Origin: an uncultured Aquimarina sp.
GTDB lineage: Bacteria; Bacteroidota; Bacteroidia; Flavobacteriales; Flavobacteriaceae
DNA: 64,000 bases
Direction: 5' to 3'
Assembly: GCA_947502885.1 (NCBI GenBank)
Contig: CANNBP010000001.1
Location: forward strand, 682,001-746,000
This document shows, piece by piece, positions 17,249 to 27,315 of this stretch. Positions within the stretch are counted from its first letter, which is position 1. Each line of letters opens with the position of its first letter. The position numbers and the translations under genes were made by a program. A model generated the notes under the pieces. That model searched no databases. It was not told where the DNA came from and saw only the letters and a list, made by a program, of their open reading frames with translations.

Positions 17249-19327
17249 TTAATAAGTTACTTCTACTTCTTTTATTTTTGGATATTGTCCCGAATTCAAT
17301 ATCACTTTCATAGTGTATACATATATAGATCCTGGATTTACACCAGAATCTACTAATTTTGTAATTGTGGATGGTATTTGTTTCCATAACACAGGTTTTT
17401 CATCTTTTTTGGATTTATATATTACTACTTCTACAACTTCATCTGGCATTTTTCTCCAAGAAACCAAAATGTTTTTGTTCTCTCTATCTGCAATCGCAGT
17501 AAACCCTTTTATTAAATCCTCTTTCCCCATATTTTGATTACTAATCGTAAGAGGTGTTGATGGTGCTGATTTTAATCCGCTATCATCTTGTGCAAAAATT
17601 GCATAGCGATATTTTGTATTAGACATTACCTTTTTATCCAAATAGGTAGTAATAGTATCTGTCTTAAATACCAACTGCCATCCTTTCTTAGATTCTTCAA
17701 CATTTTGTCTATATAATTGATGTGTCTCTACATCATCACTTGAACTATTTATCCACTCTACAAAAATTCCATCAGGTTTTACTTTATAAGAAGAAAAAAT
17801 CGGAGACGATGGCGGAACCACATCAGGCTTTTTTAATGCCAATTTATCAGAGTACTCTGACATATTAAAACGCTGATCTACGGCTACTATTTGATAATAA
17901 ACTTTACTGTTTAACGACTTAATTTGCACCGTATCAATAAAAGTAGTCCTTTCTATTGGGGAAACGGTTAATTGAGAAACTTCTTCATTTTCGAGGTTAC
18001 CTCTAAACACACGATACCCTAACATATCTCTTTCTGTATTTGCCTCCCATTTTAGGTTTACTATCCCTAATGTATCAACAACCCCAACTACTCCAACTGG
18101 TGCTGCAGGAGGTATAGAATCAATAGTTTGCACAAATGCAGATAAAGAAGTTGTTTTTTGATTACCTTTTCCTTTCGCACTAATTTTAAAGTAATTGGAA
18201 GGTTCTACCAGTTTAAAATTAGTTTTTCGAGTTGACGAAGGAATATTTGGTTGTATTGTCTTGTAAGGGCCTTTTTCTTGTGGTGCCCAGTTTAACTCAA
18301 ATTCAGTGATTTCTTTTTCTGCTTCTTTTGGAAATTCCCAAAAAAGATTAACTCCTCCAGATTTATCAAATTTATAGGTCGTAATATGAGGAACCGCCGA
18401 CAGTTTCTTTACTCCTTGAGCCGAAACTATTTCTGAAGGAGGGCTTATTTCTCCGAATGGAGAAATCCCTTTTACTTTATAGTAATAGGTCTTATTATTT
18501 TGCGATAATGTATCAACATAATACATTCGTTTAGCTGGGCTTCCTGGTTTATCATTCAGGTTAAGTAATGGTGTATCCCCTAGCCTTTTAAAATCAGTAC
18601 CATTCTCAGAACGTTCAATATAATACGAAGTAAATACCGATTTGAACATTTCATACTCCCAAGTAATTAAAATGCTTTTATTATCTGGCACAGCAATAAG
18701 GTCAATAGGCTTAGGTAAAGGTTCTAAATTTATAGTATTAGCCACAACAGAGCCTTTTTTTACTTCTAATAAATCAGTTGGAACCAAGCTCTTGATACGG
18801 TATAAGTATTCTTCTCCTGCTACAACAGATGTATCTTCATAACCCAACGCTGCTTTTTTAGCGATTTCAAAATTCATATCAGCAGCAAATAAGGCAAATG
18901 AAAAACGTTGTTCTGCTTCTTTAGACTTATTTATAATTTGTGCTAACCCTCCTTGTTGCATTTCTTCTACCAAAAAACTTTCACCATACAAAGCTTGGGC
19001 AAGTACTGCTGCGTAATCATTTTCATTAACAGCTTTTTCCCAAGTTTCTACTGGATCAGGTTTCAAAATACTTTGCAAGATTACTTTTTTACTCGGAGGA
19101 GAAATTAACTTTCCATCCTTTTTAATAGTATATCTCTCAATAGTATATCCATAGGTATTATTTTTCATCCACGCAGAAGGACTAGTAGGCGCCCATCGCA
19201 AAAGTACTTTCCCTGTTTGAACCCTAGCCAAAACTTTAATTTCTGGAACGTCATTTTGTTTATCTTGCGAAAATGAATTTAGGCAAAATAATAATAAACA
19301 AAATACTATAACTCTATTCATTTTCAT
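17249..19327 (-). CDS. Multi-domain fibronectin type III secreted protein
   Basis: About 692 residues from ATG at 19325-19327 (a TTG one codon earlier is less likely). Signal peptide ends near FCLNSFSQ. The mature protein is a chain of about six Fn3-like beta domains; clear borders are PKPIDLIAVPDNKSILITW, PAAPVGVVGVVDTLGIVNL and PPSSPIFSSYKVKPDGIFV, each followed by the Fn3 tyrosine-corner style (YRVFRGN, YYQIVAVDQ). No sorting domain, lipobox or enzyme motif. It begins only 3 nt after the 1587-residue protein, so the two are coupled and probably bind each other in the periplasm or at the outer membrane. Function unknown. Confidence 0.65.
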   Translation of the reverse strand: MKMNRVIVFCLLLFCLNSFSQDKQNDVPEIKVLARVQTGKVLLRWAPTSPSAWMKNNTYGYTIERYTIKKDGKLISPPSKKVILQSILKPDPVETWEKAVNENDYAAVLAQALYGESFLVEEMQQGGLAQIINKSKEAEQRFSFALFAADMNFEIAKKAALGYEDTSVVAGEEYLYRIKSLVPTDLLEVKKGSVVANTINLEPLPKPIDLIAVPDNKSILITWEYEMFKSVFTSYYIERSENGTDFKRLGDTPLLNLNDKPGSPAKRMYYVDTLSQNNKTYYYKVKGISPFGEISPPSEIVSAQGVKKLSAVPHITTYKFDKSGGVNLFWEFPKEAEKEITEFELNWAPQEKGPYKTIQPNIPSSTRKTNFKLVEPSNYFKISAKGKGNQKTTSLSAFVQTIDSIPPAAPVGVVGVVDTLGIVNLKWEANTERDMLGYRVFRGNLENEEVSQLTVSPIERTTFIDTVQIKSLNSKVYYQIVAVDQRFNMSEYSDKLALKKPDVVPPSSPIFSSYKVKPDGIFVEWINSSSDDVETHQLYRQNVEESKKGWQLVFKTDTITTYLDKKVMSNTKYRYAIFAQDDSGLKSAPSTPLTISNQNMGKEDLIKGFTAIADRENKNILVSWRKMPDEVVEVVIYKSKKDEKPVLWKQIPSTITKLVDSGVNPGSIYVYTMKVILNSGQYPKIKEVEVTY

Positions 19328-19330
19328 CAA

Positions 19331-22300
19331 TTATATTCCGATAAGGTTCTTAAATCTATACGAGGAACTAGACCCCTGAATATCGCCTGGAAGCATATAT
19401 TTTAATACAATATCATAATTCCCTTTACGCATATATGGTAATGTGCGTCCCAATATCCTTAAAGTTGGATCTCCTTCTGATAACACCCCATCTATATATG
19501 CGTTATTTACTTTGGTATAAATATCTCTATAATCAATATTATAGATTTCCATTAAGTTATATCGATAAGGAAATGTAGTTCTTCTCCAACTCCATTGCAC
19601 TTCATTTTCAAGTCCTGTTACATAACTACTCAATATTGGCAATGCTCTTTTCGGCCTAAAACCATAAATAGTAACATCTCTTGATACCGTAATGCTTTTA
19701 TCTGGTTCATACATTTGATACACTAAAGGATCAATGTCATTTCCAAAATAATTATCTTTTAAATCTGCTTCAACAGTAACTAATGGTTTATCCTCAGAAT
19801 ATCTATTTCCTATTAATTCAGCAATATCAAATCCCTCATAACTTTGAACACCATTCATTAAAAACAGTACTTTTGAATCTATCTTACCCCAAAAGTAATC
19901 AGTAGCTTTTATCTTTCTTATTTTATCTCTAAAGGTTTTATGCTCACTCGATTTAAATTCATAACTAAGTCTATCAATTTCCCCATCTTTCAAAACATTT
20001 TCTGCTTGATTTCTTTGTATCTCAACAGTATTATCATCGCCTAAATCTGTAGTTTCAGTTTCGCTACGTATATTAGTAGCATTATTTGCCCCTTTGGGAG
20101 AGCTTACAATCGTCATCAAATATTTAGTTTCTTGCTTTACCTTTGGTAACTTATAAACAACTTTGTTATCCCCTGTATTATAACCAAATTCAGATTCTCC
20201 AATTTTCCCACCTTCATCTATATATTTTACAATACTTTGCCATTGTGTTGTATCAAATAAATAATCCTGACCTCTTTCCAATTGAATATACCCTGAATGA
20301 TATTCATCGGAATAAAACAATTGTTGATCCACGACAGGATAAGAGTATTGAATATTATGTAAAGGAATATGATCTGGAGCGTCACCAGTTGTAAAATTAC
20401 GTTCTTCTATTTCTATTGCTTTTTGACCATCTACATTAATGGTTTGAAAAGTACCATTTATCTTTTCTTCAAAACTTACTTGTACTGTTACCTTTAATTT
20501 GGTGTCTGGAGGTAAGATATCATCAGAGATAAATGTAGCTCGATCATTCATTTGCCCCCACTCTAATTCACCTACAATTTCTGTTCCTGTTTCATCAACT
20601 ACATTAAACCTCTCTAGAATTACTTTATAAGTTTTATCCCCATCATCTTCAGGAATAACAATTGGTTGATTAACTTTCATTGCAAAAGCTGCCTGTGGCG
20701 CTGCAAAAACATCTATATCTGTATCTCCATCTTTAGGCGTAAGATCTGTAATCATTTTTATTCCTCCTAAAGGTGATGCATTATCCAGTTCACATTCTTT
20801 CCCCAGTGTCATTTTAAACCTAAAGCTTCCTTTTACTAACCCACCTAATAAATCATAATACCCACCTACATATCCTCTAAACCAAAATGGATTGGGACCT
20901 TTTCCTTGTAATAATACAGCCGCTCCACCTTTAATTATTGGAATTTTTTTTCTTATAAAAAATAACTTAATATTAATTCCTAACTCTCCTTGTAGGTAAG
21001 CATAAGATTGTCCATTCGCATACCATCCATCTATACCTATAGCATCACTACTACCTACGCAGCGTGCTTCTCCGTAATCTTTAAGCATTATATCAAATCC
21101 AACTCCTGCTTGAAAACGTGCATACAAGATCAAGAAATTCATATCTCCTGTATCTATTTTAAAATCTGCACCAAAAGCAAAACCTCTACCATCACCAAGA
21201 GCATTTAAGTCTCTCATATAATCCAATTCATTCGCATCGACACCAAGAATTTCTGCAACTTCTGGTGGTGGAGGCGGACTACCCGGTATACGGTCTCCCA
21301 TCATAAAATACCCTCCTGTCTCTATAGAAAAACCACCAATTCCCATTTTAAGTCCAAGTCGATCTGTTGGCGTCCCCATATGCATATACCATTCATCGGG
21401 CGAAATATGAACTACTCCCCATCCTGCTCTTCCTTGTGATGCTCTACCCTGTACAATACCACCTGCAACATTAACATATATATCTAGCTGGGCATGAAAA
21501 GATTTATTTACAAAATCGAATTGCATGCCCAATTTTGCCTTAATAGAAGCTGCCAAACTTAATTCTTGTTTATATTCTGTATCTGCTTTTTCTAAAAAAG
21601 TTCCCCCTACACTATTGCTAGTAACTTTATCGACAAGTTCATTATCCACCATCCCCTCAAGCTTTTCACTTAACTTTGCCACTGGATTAGGAATATCAAA
21701 TGCTTTCATTATAGAAGCTTCTCCAAAGAAACCAAGTCTATTAACTCCTCCTTTATTATTAAATTCAATTTCAAAACCAGCACCAATAGCTACTGCTGTT
21801 TCACTACCTACAGAGCCAAAAACCATGGCTTTTACCCCTAAACTAGTTGTTTTATTAGGGACATAGGACAGCCCTGACGGTGAGAAATCTGTAATATTAC
21901 CTGGTCTACGCATCATTCTATAATATGCTCCACCAGCGAATCCCGTAATAGTAATAGGTCCTGCCTGAATCATTAATCCATGAACAGCAGCATCTACATA
22001 CCAATATCTAAAATCTTTTTTACCAAAAATTGCTTTACAAGTAACTGGCTTAATCTTACCAAACTCTCCTCTAATTTCTGCAGAAAACCCATCTCCATAC
22101 TCAGGGTCATCTTCCATTAGCTCTAAGCTTCCCTCAAGTTTCATTGCTCCTAAATCGGCTTTAAGATCGATAGCAGTAAGCTTCACCCTCTTAAATTTCC
22201 AACGTTGTCTATAGTTTCTCTCCTGATATTCACCTATAATTCTTAAAGTAGTACCTCCTGCAAACCCCTTACTCATAAGGTTTACTTTAAGATCAAACTC

Positions 22301-24094
22301 CAAACCTGCTTCAAAGTCATTAGAAAAGAATCCAATATTACCTATTGACACAGGAAAATTAGCTAATTTAACTTCATCTTTATAACCGAAATAGTCAACC
22401 GCAATAACAGGTGTTTCTGTTTGCAATACTAGGTTTTGAAACTCTATACCTTTAAATTCAACTGTTTTTTTCTTTTCTTTCCCATCCTTATCAACTGAAG
22501 AATGTTCTCCTTCATTCTCCATTGATTCTTTTTGACTAGCAGAAATTGCTAATCTACCATTTAAAACAGCCTTAGGTCTAAAATTACCTTCTCTTACTGC
22601 TAATTCTATTCCCGAGTTGGGAAGTAATTGCGCTTTTGCCCTAAATACATCAAAATTAATCGTATCCAAAGTAGATACTGCCAAAGAATATTCTTCTTCG
22701 GAAATAATACCAGCATATCCCAGCCCTAATGTATTGGTTTGGGATGCATTATTCCCTTGTCCTGTTTTTAACTTAGATACTGGTAATAAAACACGTCCTT
22801 TAAAACCAGCTCCAACTAATCTATTAGCAGCCAATTCTATTGCTATTTCATCAACTGAGTACGCCCAAGACTTAGATTCTGAAGTCCTTCCTGATTCTAA
22901 GGGTATTATATTTTTTGCACTAAAATACCCTGAAACACCATAAGCATCTATTAAAAGATGTGCTGCTTGAAATGATACTCTTTCTTTTGTAGGGATACTT
23001 TCATCCGTCTTAAATTCTTGAGGAAGTCCTACTTCTAAAGATTCAACATACACCCCTCTCCAAGTTTCGGCATTAGGTAATAACAATCCTTTATCATGGT
23101 AATATTGTGGAAAATTGACGTTTTCTGTTCTAAGGTCGCTAAAATCAAAAACTGCCTGATTTACAGAAAACATAAATTTATCTTCTTGACCAGATAAAAC
23201 GAAAGGAGAAAGACTTATTTCTACAATCATATCATTCCAGTCAGAAGCAATTGCTTTAAAGGCACCTGTTACTCTATTCGGAATTTGAATAGGTTCTTTA
23301 ATTGCTCCAGTATATTGTCTTGTTTCAGGTAAAGGTTTTCCGGCCTGATCGACTGGAATAATCATATTACGCGAAAATTGAACCTCTCCTTCTATTCCCA
23401 TTTCCTTAACTCCATCACAATTTATAGTAACAAAAGTCTTATTTACGGTATTACCAGTTTTATAATTAAGGCCACCTTTAAGAATAAGCAACCAATTACC
23501 TCCATTAAATGGAATAAATATATCTCCTAATAGCACAAGGTTGGCATCCCCTATTAAACCACCCTGATGCGATAACTTTACATTATTTGCACCAAAAAGT
23601 AATTCTATTGGCTTTCCTTTATCATCTGATTGTGGTAGAATTACTTTTACAAACACAGTGAGTTCTGTATATTCCTTTGTAAATCTAGCTTTTACAAACC
23701 CTAATTGATAAGTAACACCACTAACTTCATGACTTATACCAACAGGTAATACTTGGATATCTTCATTTCTAAAAGAACCAATCCACCTACCCGTACTATC
23801 TATTTCTTTAAAACCAGCTTTTGCTTCGGCCCTTGCCTGCTCTACATCATTGGTGATTGCAGGGTACTCGCTTCGTATATTATCAAAGGTAAATTCTGGT
23901 CTAGTAATTTTACTAACCAGATTTTCTATTGGGAATTTTTTATCTAAATCGGGAAACTGAAAAAACTCGGCATTCTTTTGCTCTTCTTCAATTGGATTGT
24001 TGCTTTTTAAAGATAAGGAATCTTTTTCATTCGCAATAAGTCCAAAAGGGTTCAAACAAACAAACCCTATAAGTAGGAGTAATTTTAATTTCAT
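19331..24094 (-). CDS. Giant secreted beta-rich protein, first gene of the toxin operon
   Basis: 1587 residues with a signal peptide (LKLLLLIGFVCLNPFGLIA). The body is nearly all beta strand. Residues about 600-1100 are rich in glycine and aromatic residues in an alternating pattern (MIQAGPITITGFAGGAYYR near 706; VGGYYDLLGGLVKGSF near 1080), which would fit a large outer-membrane barrel or a long beta-solenoid. A Pro-rich loop, GSPPPPPEV, lies near 938. From about 1118 the C-terminal part looks like Ig/Fn3 modules (ITDLTPKDGDTDIDVFAAP). No T9SS sorting domain. As the largest, first-expressed member it is a candidate for the outer-membrane conduit of the toxin system, but this is inference; I do not know a characterised homologue. 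Confidence 0.6.
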   Translation of the reverse strand: MKLKLLLLIGFVCLNPFGLIANEKDSLSLKSNNPIEEEQKNAEFFQFPDLDKKFPIENLVSKITRPEFTFDNIRSEYPAITNDVEQARAEAKAGFKEIDSTGRWIGSFRNEDIQVLPVGISHEVSGVTYQLGFVKARFTKEYTELTVFVKVILPQSDDKGKPIELLFGANNVKLSHQGGLIGDANLVLLGDIFIPFNGGNWLLILKGGLNYKTGNTVNKTFVTINCDGVKEMGIEGEVQFSRNMIIPVDQAGKPLPETRQYTGAIKEPIQIPNRVTGAFKAIASDWNDMIVEISLSPFVLSGQEDKFMFSVNQAVFDFSDLRTENVNFPQYYHDKGLLLPNAETWRGVYVESLEVGLPQEFKTDESIPTKERVSFQAAHLLIDAYGVSGYFSAKNIIPLESGRTSESKSWAYSVDEIAIELAANRLVGAGFKGRVLLPVSKLKTGQGNNASQTNTLGLGYAGIISEEEYSLAVSTLDTINFDVFRAKAQLLPNSGIELAVREGNFRPKAVLNGRLAISASQKESMENEGEHSSVDKDGKEKKKTVEFKGIEFQNLVLQTETPVIAVDYFGYKDEVKLANFPVSIGNIGFFSNDFEAGLEFDLKVNLMSKGFAGGTTLRIIGEYQERNYRQRWKFKRVKLTAIDLKADLGAMKLEGSLELMEDDPEYGDGFSAEIRGEFGKIKPVTCKAIFGKKDFRYWYVDAAVHGLMIQAGPITITGFAGGAYYRMMRRPGNITDFSPSGLSYVPNKTTSLGVKAMVFGSVGSETAVAIGAGFEIEFNNKGGVNRLGFFGEASIMKAFDIPNPVAKLSEKLEGMVDNELVDKVTSNSVGGTFLEKADTEYKQELSLAASIKAKLGMQFDFVNKSFHAQLDIYVNVAGGIVQGRASQGRAGWGVVHISPDEWYMHMGTPTDRLGLKMGIGGFSIETGGYFMMGDRIPGSPPPPPEVAEILGVDANELDYMRDLNALGDGRGFAFGADFKIDTGDMNFLILYARFQAGVGFDIMLKDYGEARCVGSSDAIGIDGWYANGQSYAYLQGELGINIKLFFIRKKIPIIKGGAAVLLQGKGPNPFWFRGYVGGYYDLLGGLVKGSFRFKMTLGKECELDNASPLGGIKMITDLTPKDGDTDIDVFAAPQAAFAMKVNQPIVIPEDDGDKTYKVILERFNVVDETGTEIVGELEWGQMNDRATFISDDILPPDTKLKVTVQVSFEEKINGTFQTINVDGQKAIEIEERNFTTGDAPDHIPLHNIQYSYPVVDQQLFYSDEYHSGYIQLERGQDYLFDTTQWQSIVKYIDEGGKIGESEFGYNTGDNKVVYKLPKVKQETKYLMTIVSSPKGANNATNIRSETETTDLGDDNTVEIQRNQAENVLKDGEIDRLSYEFKSSEHKTFRDKIRKIKATDYFWGKIDSKVLFLMNGVQSYEGFDIAELIGNRYSEDKPLVTVEADLKDNYFGNDIDPLVYQMYEPDKSITVSRDVTIYGFRPKRALPILSSYVTGLENEVQWSWRRTTFPYRYNLMEIYNIDYRDIYTKVNNAYIDGVLSEGDPTLRILGRTLPYMRKGNYDIVLKYMLPGDIQGSSSSYRFKNLIGI

Positions 24095-24118
24095 AAAACA
24101 ATGTTAAATTCGGGTCAA

Positions 24119-24149
24119 CAATAATACAAAAAAAACACAACGTTAACAA
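24119..24149 (-). promoter_or_regulatory. Candidate promoter of the toxin operon
   Basis: On the minus strand TTG (24147-24149), a 20-bp gap and TATTATTG (24119-24126) match the flavobacterial form TTTG/TTG-N19-TAnnTTTG with one difference in the -7 box. It ends 24 bp before the ATG of the giant first gene. No other promoter-like site is seen between the following genes, in line with one long transcript. Confidence 0.5.
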
Positions 24150-24287
24150 CTGATCTCTAAGCATAAGAACCTCGAACTACCTAATTATTAAATTATTAAA
24201 ACTCACTTTACAGATACCTCGTTGTTTTTTCATCCTATACCTTATAAACTACCTTTATAAGGCTTACCAACAGCAATAATATGGTAT

Positions 24288-24351
24288 AAACACGAGAAAG
24301 AGGTCCTGAATCTTCTACTAGTTGAAGATTCAGGACCTCTTTCTCGTGTTT
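24288..24351 (-). terminator. 28-bp perfect inverted repeat, strong terminator
   Basis: The arms 24288-24315 and 24324-24351 are perfectly complementary over 28 bp around an 8-nt loop TACTAGTT. Long A and T runs flank the stem. It would stop transcripts of the lipoprotein gene at 24413 and insulate the toxin operon. Its left flank TGGTATAAA and the arm TTGAAGATTCAGGAC are shared with the two 92-bp repeats in the cassette array, so it looks like the intact member of that repeat family. In the 24095-24412 gap only this hairpin and the operon promoter were recognised. Confidence 0.85.
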
Positions 24352-24412
24352 TTTAAAAGTTACATTTTAAAATTTAATTCATCTAAAATAAATTAATTAA
24401 AACATATAACTT

Positions 24413-24910
24413 CTACATTTTTGCAGATAACTCATTTAGTTGCTTAGATTTTATTTGCATATATTCACTTAGTTTTTCAATTTCTTCTCCTGGAAGAATA
24501 TTAATAATGCGATTATATTGTCTCGTAAGATCACTACTTGCATCACTAAGCTTAAGAAAAGAGTCCATATCTTTTGACTCTACAGCTTTCTTATAATTAG
24601 AAACATAGCGTTCGTAGTCCCTAATATATTTTTTTGAATAAGAATTATCAGTTGTATCAAAAGTACCAGGTATTCTCATTGTTTTATTACTACTACTGGT
24701 CTTTTTTTTCTTTTTAGTCTTCTTCTTTTTTGAAGCGACCTTTTTCTTTTCTTCTAAATTCTCTTCTATTTTAGTCTCATCCACAGCAACACTTGTTGAA
24801 TCTGGGGAAATTTCTACAATCTCTTCTTTGTCTATTTTCGGATCTTTTTTACAAGAACTAATGGATAATGTGATCGCACACAGAAAAACAATTACAAAAG
24901 GGGTCTTCAT
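24413..24910 (-). CDS. Lysine-rich lipoprotein of unknown function
   Basis: About 165 residues from ATG at 24908-24910, chosen because it starts a proper lipoprotein signal (MKTPFVIVFLCAITLSISSC); a longer frame from a GTG at 24967 would bury this signal. After the Cys comes an acidic stretch, then an extremely Lys/Ser-rich linker (KKVASKKKKTKKKKKTSSS), then about 90 residues predicted helical (YIRDYERYVSNYKKAVESK; NIINILPGEE-like end). The helical part may be a small bundle; the linker may bind nucleic acid or anionic glycans. No family recognised. It is monocistronic, with a strong hairpin downstream. Confidence 0.6.
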   Translation of the reverse strand: MKTPFVIVFLCAITLSISSCKKDPKIDKEEIVEISPDSTSVAVDETKIEENLEEKKKVASKKKKTKKKKKTSSSNKTMRIPGTFDTTDNSYSKKYIRDYERYVSNYKKAVESKDMDSFLKLSDASSDLTRQYNRIINILPGEEIEKLSEYMQIKSKQLNELSAKM

Positions 24911-25138
24911 AATTTTTAAAATAAAAAAGTTAAATATTTGACTTATTAAAACGTGTTCAGTTTTCACTAGTTTTATTGCATTCTTAACTCGTTTGTAAAT
25001 TTCATTAAGAATACGTTTTTCAAAGCTTTTGACACACTAGCGTTGGTTTCAAAAATATAAAATTTAAGGCACCAAAACACTATATTATCAATAAAATAAA
25101 AAATATAATTAATTTTTTTTATTAAATTAACAAAAACA

Positions 25139-26509
25139 CTACGAAATCAACAGTTTGAATTCTTCAAAATTTAACTCTTTTTGTTCTCCAGATTGCATGT
25201 CTTTAACCGTAAATGTTTGATTAGCAATCTCTGAAGTACCAGCCAATACTACATATGGGATTTTTCTTTTATTAGCATAACCCATTTGTTTTTTCATTTT
25301 AGCATTATCTGGATACAACTCTGCCATTACACCAGCTTGCCTAAGCTTATGAACTGCTTTCATACAGTACAAAGCTTCAGTATCTCCAAAGTTTATAAAT
25401 AACACCTGAGTAGAAGGAGCAACAGTATCAGGAAACAATCCTAATTCATCTAAAACCAAATAAATCCTATCAAGTCCAAAAGAAATCCCGACACCACTAA
25501 TATTTTTTAACCCAAAAATACCAGTTAAGTCATCATAACGTCCACCACCACCAATAGAACCCATTGAGACCGTTTCTGGTGCAGCTACTTCAAAAATCGC
25601 ACCTGTATAATAATTCAAACCTCTTGCTAAGGTAACATCTAAATCCAATTTAGCTGTATTCAAAGGAATCTCATCTATCGCATTACAAATAAACTGTAGT
25701 TCTTCAATTCCTTTCATTCCTTCTTCAGAAGAACTCAACATTATTTTTAATTTTTCAATCTTTTCAAATGTTGTTCCTGTAAAATTGAATAAAGGACTTA
25801 CTTTTTCTAGAGCAGATTCAGAAATTCCTTTAGCTATCATTTCTTTTCTAACTCCTTCTTCACCTATTTTATCTAACTTATCCAAAGCTACAGTAAAGTC
25901 TATCAACTTATCACTTGCACCTATTACCTCGGCAATACCAGAAAGGATTTTACGATTATTCATCTTAATGACTACCCCTTCAATATTTAATTTTGTAAAA
26001 ACATTGTCATACAATTTAATAAAGTCAACCTCCTGCCATAAAGAAGTACTACCAACCACATCTGCATCACATTGATAAAACTCTCTATACCGTCCTTTTT
26101 GAGGCCTGTCAGCACGCCATACGGGCTGTATTTGAAATCTCCTAAAGGGAAACTCTATTTCATTTTGATGTTGTACCACATAGCGCGCAAAGGGAACTGT
26201 AAGATCATACCGCAATGCTTTTTCGCTTATTCTGGATGTAAGCTTAGTACTATCTTTTGCTGCATACAATGCTTCATCTACTTTGTTAAGATAATCCCCA
26301 CTATTTAATATTTTAAAAATCAAACGATCCCCTTCTTCTCCATATTTACCCATTAGTGTGTCACTGTTTTCAAAACTCGGCGTTTCAATAGGTTGAAAGC
26401 CAAATAATTTAAACTGTTCCTTTATTACACCACTAATAAAATTTCTTTTTGCAACCTCTACAGGAGAAAAGTCACGTGTTCCTTTTGGTATGGATGGTTT
26501 TTGTGCCAT
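25139..26509 (-). CDS. hisS: Histidine-tRNA ligase
   Basis: 456 residues from ATG at 26507-26509 (MAQKPSIPKGTRDFSP, the usual start of the family); a longer frame from a GTG at 26560 has no matching homologous sequence. The enzyme charges tRNA-His with histidine in the cytoplasm using ATP. Class II features are visible: KGTRDFSP at the N-terminus, RYDLTVPFARYV near 115, RFQIQPVWRADRPQKGRYRE (motif 2) near 130-150, the histidine-specific ARGLNYYTG near 295, GGGRYDDLTG near 322 and GVGISFGLDR (motif 3). The C-terminal anticodon-binding domain follows. Length is normal. It stands alone between the lipoprotein gene and a DUF-type gene. Confidence 0.95.
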   Translation of the reverse strand: MAQKPSIPKGTRDFSPVEVAKRNFISGVIKEQFKLFGFQPIETPSFENSDTLMGKYGEEGDRLIFKILNSGDYLNKVDEALYAAKDSTKLTSRISEKALRYDLTVPFARYVVQHQNEIEFPFRRFQIQPVWRADRPQKGRYREFYQCDADVVGSTSLWQEVDFIKLYDNVFTKLNIEGVVIKMNNRKILSGIAEVIGASDKLIDFTVALDKLDKIGEEGVRKEMIAKGISESALEKVSPLFNFTGTTFEKIEKLKIMLSSSEEGMKGIEELQFICNAIDEIPLNTAKLDLDVTLARGLNYYTGAIFEVAAPETVSMGSIGGGGRYDDLTGIFGLKNISGVGISFGLDRIYLVLDELGLFPDTVAPSTQVLFINFGDTEALYCMKAVHKLRQAGVMAELYPDNAKMKKQMGYANKRKIPYVVLAGTSEIANQTFTVKDMQSGEQKELNFEEFKLLIS

Positions 26510-26691
26510 TGTATTAAATTTGTATGCTACTGCCAGAATATAATCGTTCTCTATAAACACAACAAATGCTCTAGCTATTCTGGCTGCAAATATCTAAAAA
26601 AGTCTATAGACTTTTTTCTTATATCTAGAAAAATATACTTAACTACTCGGTCCTATGACTAGCTCATAAAACACAAGATGTACAATATTCC

Positions 26692-27174
26692 CTATTGTTC
26701 TTTATTCTTAATAATATTATCAAAATACCTAAACAAATCACCTTGAGTGATATTTGCTCCTTGTTGTATCAACTTAAATTTATCCAGGTTCTTATCATCA
26801 CTATACGCTTTGGATGCATTATAAAAAACTACATCATCATTTAAAAGGTTATCTTTTAACCAAGCATACCCTTCTTGCGTAGTCACATCTACAGATGTAT
26901 CATTTATTTTAATAGCAATAAGATTCATCGAATCATCTTGCAATTCAAAAAGATGAATTTGATCTTTAGAAAAATGTTCGAGATACAATGCATTGGTTAA
27001 CACTTTTTCCCAAACCAAATCGCTAAAAACATCGATTTCTTCTTCTGCAACTTGAGGCTTATTGTTTTTAATATCAGCCCACTCTTCAGCTGTTATGGAT
27101 TGTGTTGCCAAGAAATTAATAAACTCTACATGCAACTCTTCTAATTGTTCTTTACTTAATCTTTGATATTTCAT
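26692..27174 (-). CDS. Conserved flavobacterial protein, DUF6495-like
   Basis: 160 residues, soluble and acidic, no signal peptide. It begins MKYQRLSKEQLEELHVEFIN, a form I associate with a small conserved protein family of Flavobacteriia (DUF6495, from memory). Other features are WADIKNNKPQVAEEE and DVFSDLVWEKVLTNALYLEH. Function unknown. ATG at 27172-27174. It lies between the rplI operon terminator and hisS, on the same strand, and could be an independent unit. Confidence 0.6.
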   Translation of the reverse strand: MKYQRLSKEQLEELHVEFINFLATQSITAEEWADIKNNKPQVAEEEIDVFSDLVWEKVLTNALYLEHFSKDQIHLFELQDDSMNLIAIKINDTSVDVTTQEGYAWLKDNLLNDDVVFYNASKAYSDDKNLDKFKLIQQGANITQGDLFRYFDNIIKNKEQ

Positions 27175-27315
27175 TATAAAAAAATATTAACGCAAAGTAC
27201 TCGCTACAAAACATTGGCCATAGTGTAAATCCAACACAACATCATCATCTAACTCAACCCTTGACTTAGATAAAACCTTATTCCAACACTTAATTAGCGA
27301 ATAATATATTCAAAA

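Noticed and set aside
20143..20394. Open frames antisense to the large toxin-operon genes
   Set aside because: They are shadows of real coding sequence on the other strand, as shown by signal peptides and domains in the sense frame.
24911..24967. Longer N-terminus of the Lys-rich lipoprotein from a GTG
   Set aside because: It would put 19 residues in front of a normal lipoprotein signal.
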